Below are positions 62,728 through 64,000 of a stretch of 64,000 nt of DNA, in pieces. Location: assembly GCF_003350325.1 (NCBI RefSeq), contig NZ_QLYZ01000019.1:32457-96456 (forward strand), given 5' to 3'. Below the pieces are notes generated by a model. That model did no database searches, had not been told where the DNA came from, and saw nothing but the letters and a program-made list of their open reading frames with translations. The number at the start of each line of letters is the position of its first letter. The stretch's first letter is position 1. The position numbers were made by a program, and so were the translations under genes. This DNA is from Vibrio rhodolitus. Lineage in GTDB: Bacteria; Pseudomonadota; Gammaproteobacteria; Enterobacterales; Vibrionaceae.

Positions 62728-63708
62728 ATGGATATGTTGAAAAAATTGACGGTTAAACGTCATACCACACTATTGAACCGCTTACCGGAAGTGCAATCAT
62801 CGACCAACTTTGACCGCTCTAAAGCGGGTTGGATTGTTTTTGGCGAGTACTTAAGCGCAAAACAATTTGAAGATATCGACTTCTTTACCGGCGAGTACAA
62901 CGCGATTGTTGATGTTTGGAAAGTTGGCGCGTATGAAGTCGCCTTAATGGCCGGTGAACTGACGGTTGAATTAGAAAAGATCCTGCAAGCACTTGAGCTT
63001 GATTATGCTTCGCTGCGTGAGTTTCCTGAACTGACCAAACCGGGTCTTATCGTGTTTGATATGGACTCAACGGCGATTCAAATTGAGTGCATCGACGAGA
63101 TTGCTAAACTTGCTGGCGTGGGCGAAGAAGTAGCTGAAGTCACTGAGCGTGCGATGCAAGGTGAGTTGGATTTCGAGCAGAGCTTGCGCCAACGGGTTGG
63201 CAAATTGGCCGGTGCTGACGAGTCGATTCTTGAGCAAGTTAGGCAGTCGCTGCCTTTAATGCCAGATTTCCCAGAACTGATTGCCACACTGCAACAGTTT
63301 GGCTGGAAAACCGCTATCGCTTCGGGCGGCTTCACTTACTTTTCAGATCACCTCAAGCAACTGGTCAATCTCGATTTTGCTCAATCAAACCAGCTAGAAA
63401 TTGTTGATGGTAAGTTGACTGGTAAGGTACTTGGCGAAGTGGTGAGTGCGCAAACTAAAGCCGAGATTTTAGTGCAACTGGCAGAGCAGTATGATGTAGA
63501 GCTGCATAATACGGTTGCGGTTGGCGATGGCGCCAATGACTTAGTGATGATGAGTGCAGCGGGTTTAGGGATTGCTTATCATGCCAAGCCTAAAGTAGAG
63601 CAGCAGGCGCAGACCGCGATACGCTATATTGGTTTGGGTGGGGTGCTGTGTATTTTGTCGGCGCAATTGCTCAAGCAGCAGAAAGTGAGCTTTAAGCCGC
63701 TACCGTAA
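62728..63708 (+). CDS. serB: Phosphoserine phosphatase
   Basis: SerB catalyses the last step of serine synthesis. The 326-residue protein has an N-terminal regulatory domain (about 1-100) and a HAD phosphatase domain: nucleophile motif FDMDSTAIQIECIDE (about 111-125), SGGFTYFSDHL (about 206-216), and VGDGANDLVMMSAAGLGIAYHAKP. I chose ATG at 62728 (MDMLKKLTVKRHT), which matches the V. cholerae N-terminus and has AGGA upstream; an ATG at 62719 and a TTG at 62698 are less likely. Confidence 0.97.
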   Translation: MDMLKKLTVKRHTTLLNRLPEVQSSTNFDRSKAGWIVFGEYLSAKQFEDIDFFTGEYNAIVDVWKVGAYEVALMAGELTVELEKILQALELDYASLREFPELTKPGLIVFDMDSTAIQIECIDEIAKLAGVGEEVAEVTERAMQGELDFEQSLRQRVGKLAGADESILEQVRQSLPLMPDFPELIATLQQFGWKTAIASGGFTYFSDHLKQLVNLDFAQSNQLEIVDGKLTGKVLGEVVSAQTKAEILVQLAEQYDVELHNTVAVGDGANDLVMMSAAGLGIAYHAKPKVEQQAQTAIRYIGLGGVLCILSAQLLKQQKVSFKPLP

Positions 63709-63749
63709 GAAAGAAAAAGCAGTAACTAGACGAAAAGTCGTAATCAGAA

Positions 63750-63780
63750 AAAAGCGAGCACGGGTTGCTCGCTTTTTCTT
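63750..63780 (+). terminator. Terminator after serB
   Basis: AAAGCGAGCA (63751-63760) pairs perfectly with TGCTCGCTTT (63766-63775) around CGGGT, followed by TTCTTTT. Confidence 0.93.
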
Positions 63781-63787
63781 TTGACTA

Positions 63788-64000
63788 TGACCCGTCCTAA
63801 ATAAGGTTGACACAACCCAATCAGAAAATTGGAGAGTGTTATGAAATCAGCAGCTAGACGAACCCAACGTGACTATTCACTCGCTTTTAAATTGGATGTC
63901 GTTGACCAAGTTGAAAGAGGTGAACTGACTTATAAACAGGCTCAAGAGAAGTACGGCATACAAGGTTGTTCTACAGTATTAGTGTGGCTCCGAAAACACG
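63788..64000 (+). mobile_element. Left end of an IS3-type insertion sequence, cut by window edge
   Basis: The probable terminal inverted repeat begins TGACCCGTCCTAAATAAGG at 63788, starting with TG as IS3-family ends do, just downstream of the serB terminator. The first transposase frame starts at 63841. The right end, the second frame and the target duplication lie outside the window, so family assignment rests on the protein start. Confidence 0.75.
63841..64000 (+). CDS. Transposase OrfA (HTH_Tnp_1, IS3-like), 3' end outside window
   Basis: The visible 53 residues (MKSAARRTQRDYSLAFKLDV, then VERGELTYKQAQEKYGI and STVLVWLRKH) form the helix-turn-helix of IS3/IS911-type OrfA proteins, which bind the IS ends. 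GGAG lies 6 bp before the ATG. In such elements OrfA and OrfB are joined by a -1 frameshift; that part is not in the window. Confidence 0.88.
   Translation, partial: MKSAARRTQRDYSLAFKLDVVDQVERGELTYKQAQEKYGIQGCSTVLVWLRKH

Overview
The window is chromosomal DNA of a gammaproteobacterium, almost certainly a Vibrio. Evidence: near-full-length matches to Vibrio-type LpoA, GbpA, the concentrative nucleoside transporter (CNT) and DciA; a cyclic-di-GMP-I riboswitch in front of gbpA; DUF3545 and DUF5363 small proteins; a cell-wall cluster with no ddlB between murC and ftsQ and no mraZ before rsmH. Most of the sequence is conserved housekeeping DNA. The accessory signal lies in non-coding stretches, repeats and one insertion sequence cut by the right edge.

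Layout. 1-6.2 kb: 3' part of zapE, ribosomal operon rplM-rpsI with a structured leader, cytochrome bc1 operon petABC, and sspA-sspB. 6.3-9.7 kb, minus strand: lpoA-yraN-diaA-dolP (envelope and replication initiation), divergent from rsmI. 10.56-12.18 kb: 1.6 kb without protein genes, holding palindromic extragenic repeats, a ten-copy 7-bp array, an RNase P RNA with a threefold 24-nt repeat in its P3 arm, and two further structured, terminator-ended RNA candidates. 12.2-28.8 kb: division and cell-wall cluster rsmH-ftsL-ftsI-murE-murF-mraY-murD-ftsW-murG-murC-ftsQ-ftsA-ftsZ-lpxC. 28.8-33.1 kb: dciA (helicase loader, minus strand), secA, mutT. 33.2-38.9 kb: dapB and carA-carB. 39.1-43.1 kb: a TSUP permease, a LysR regulator, the chitin-active LPMO gbpA with its riboswitch, and grcA with FNR-type sites. 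43.4-49.4 kb: nfo and ung (base excision repair), a hemerythrin protein, a sodium:alanine/glycine symporter, yaaA and two small conserved proteins. 49.4-61.6 kb: a nucleoside uptake and salvage region with a BMP-type ABC importer (four genes, minus strand), yjjV, a CNT transporter and deoC-deoA-deoB-deoD. 61.6-64 kb: a second repeat cluster, ytjB divergent from serB, and the left end of an IS3-type element.

How the genes work together. The cell-wall cluster supplies UDP-MurNAc-pentapeptide and lipid II (murE, murF, mraY, murD, murG, murC), exports or polymerises it at the septum (ftsW, ftsI) and assembles the divisome (ftsL, ftsQ, ftsA, ftsZ); LpoA and ZapE are related functions at the left end. 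The deo region imports nucleosides by two routes (ABC and CNT), phosphorolyses them (deoA, deoD), isomerises pentose-1-phosphate (deoB) and cleaves deoxyribose-5-phosphate (deoC). nfo and ung act in the same repair pathway and are adjacent.

No CRISPR array, tRNA, rRNA, prophage or defence island was seen. The items most worth a second look are the tripled P3 arm of RNase P RNA, the two structured RNA candidates between rnpB and rsmH, the short-ORF/hairpin leader of ung, and the repeated 7-bp arrays. Base positions come from reading the sequence by eye; RNA folds were paired by hand, not computed.
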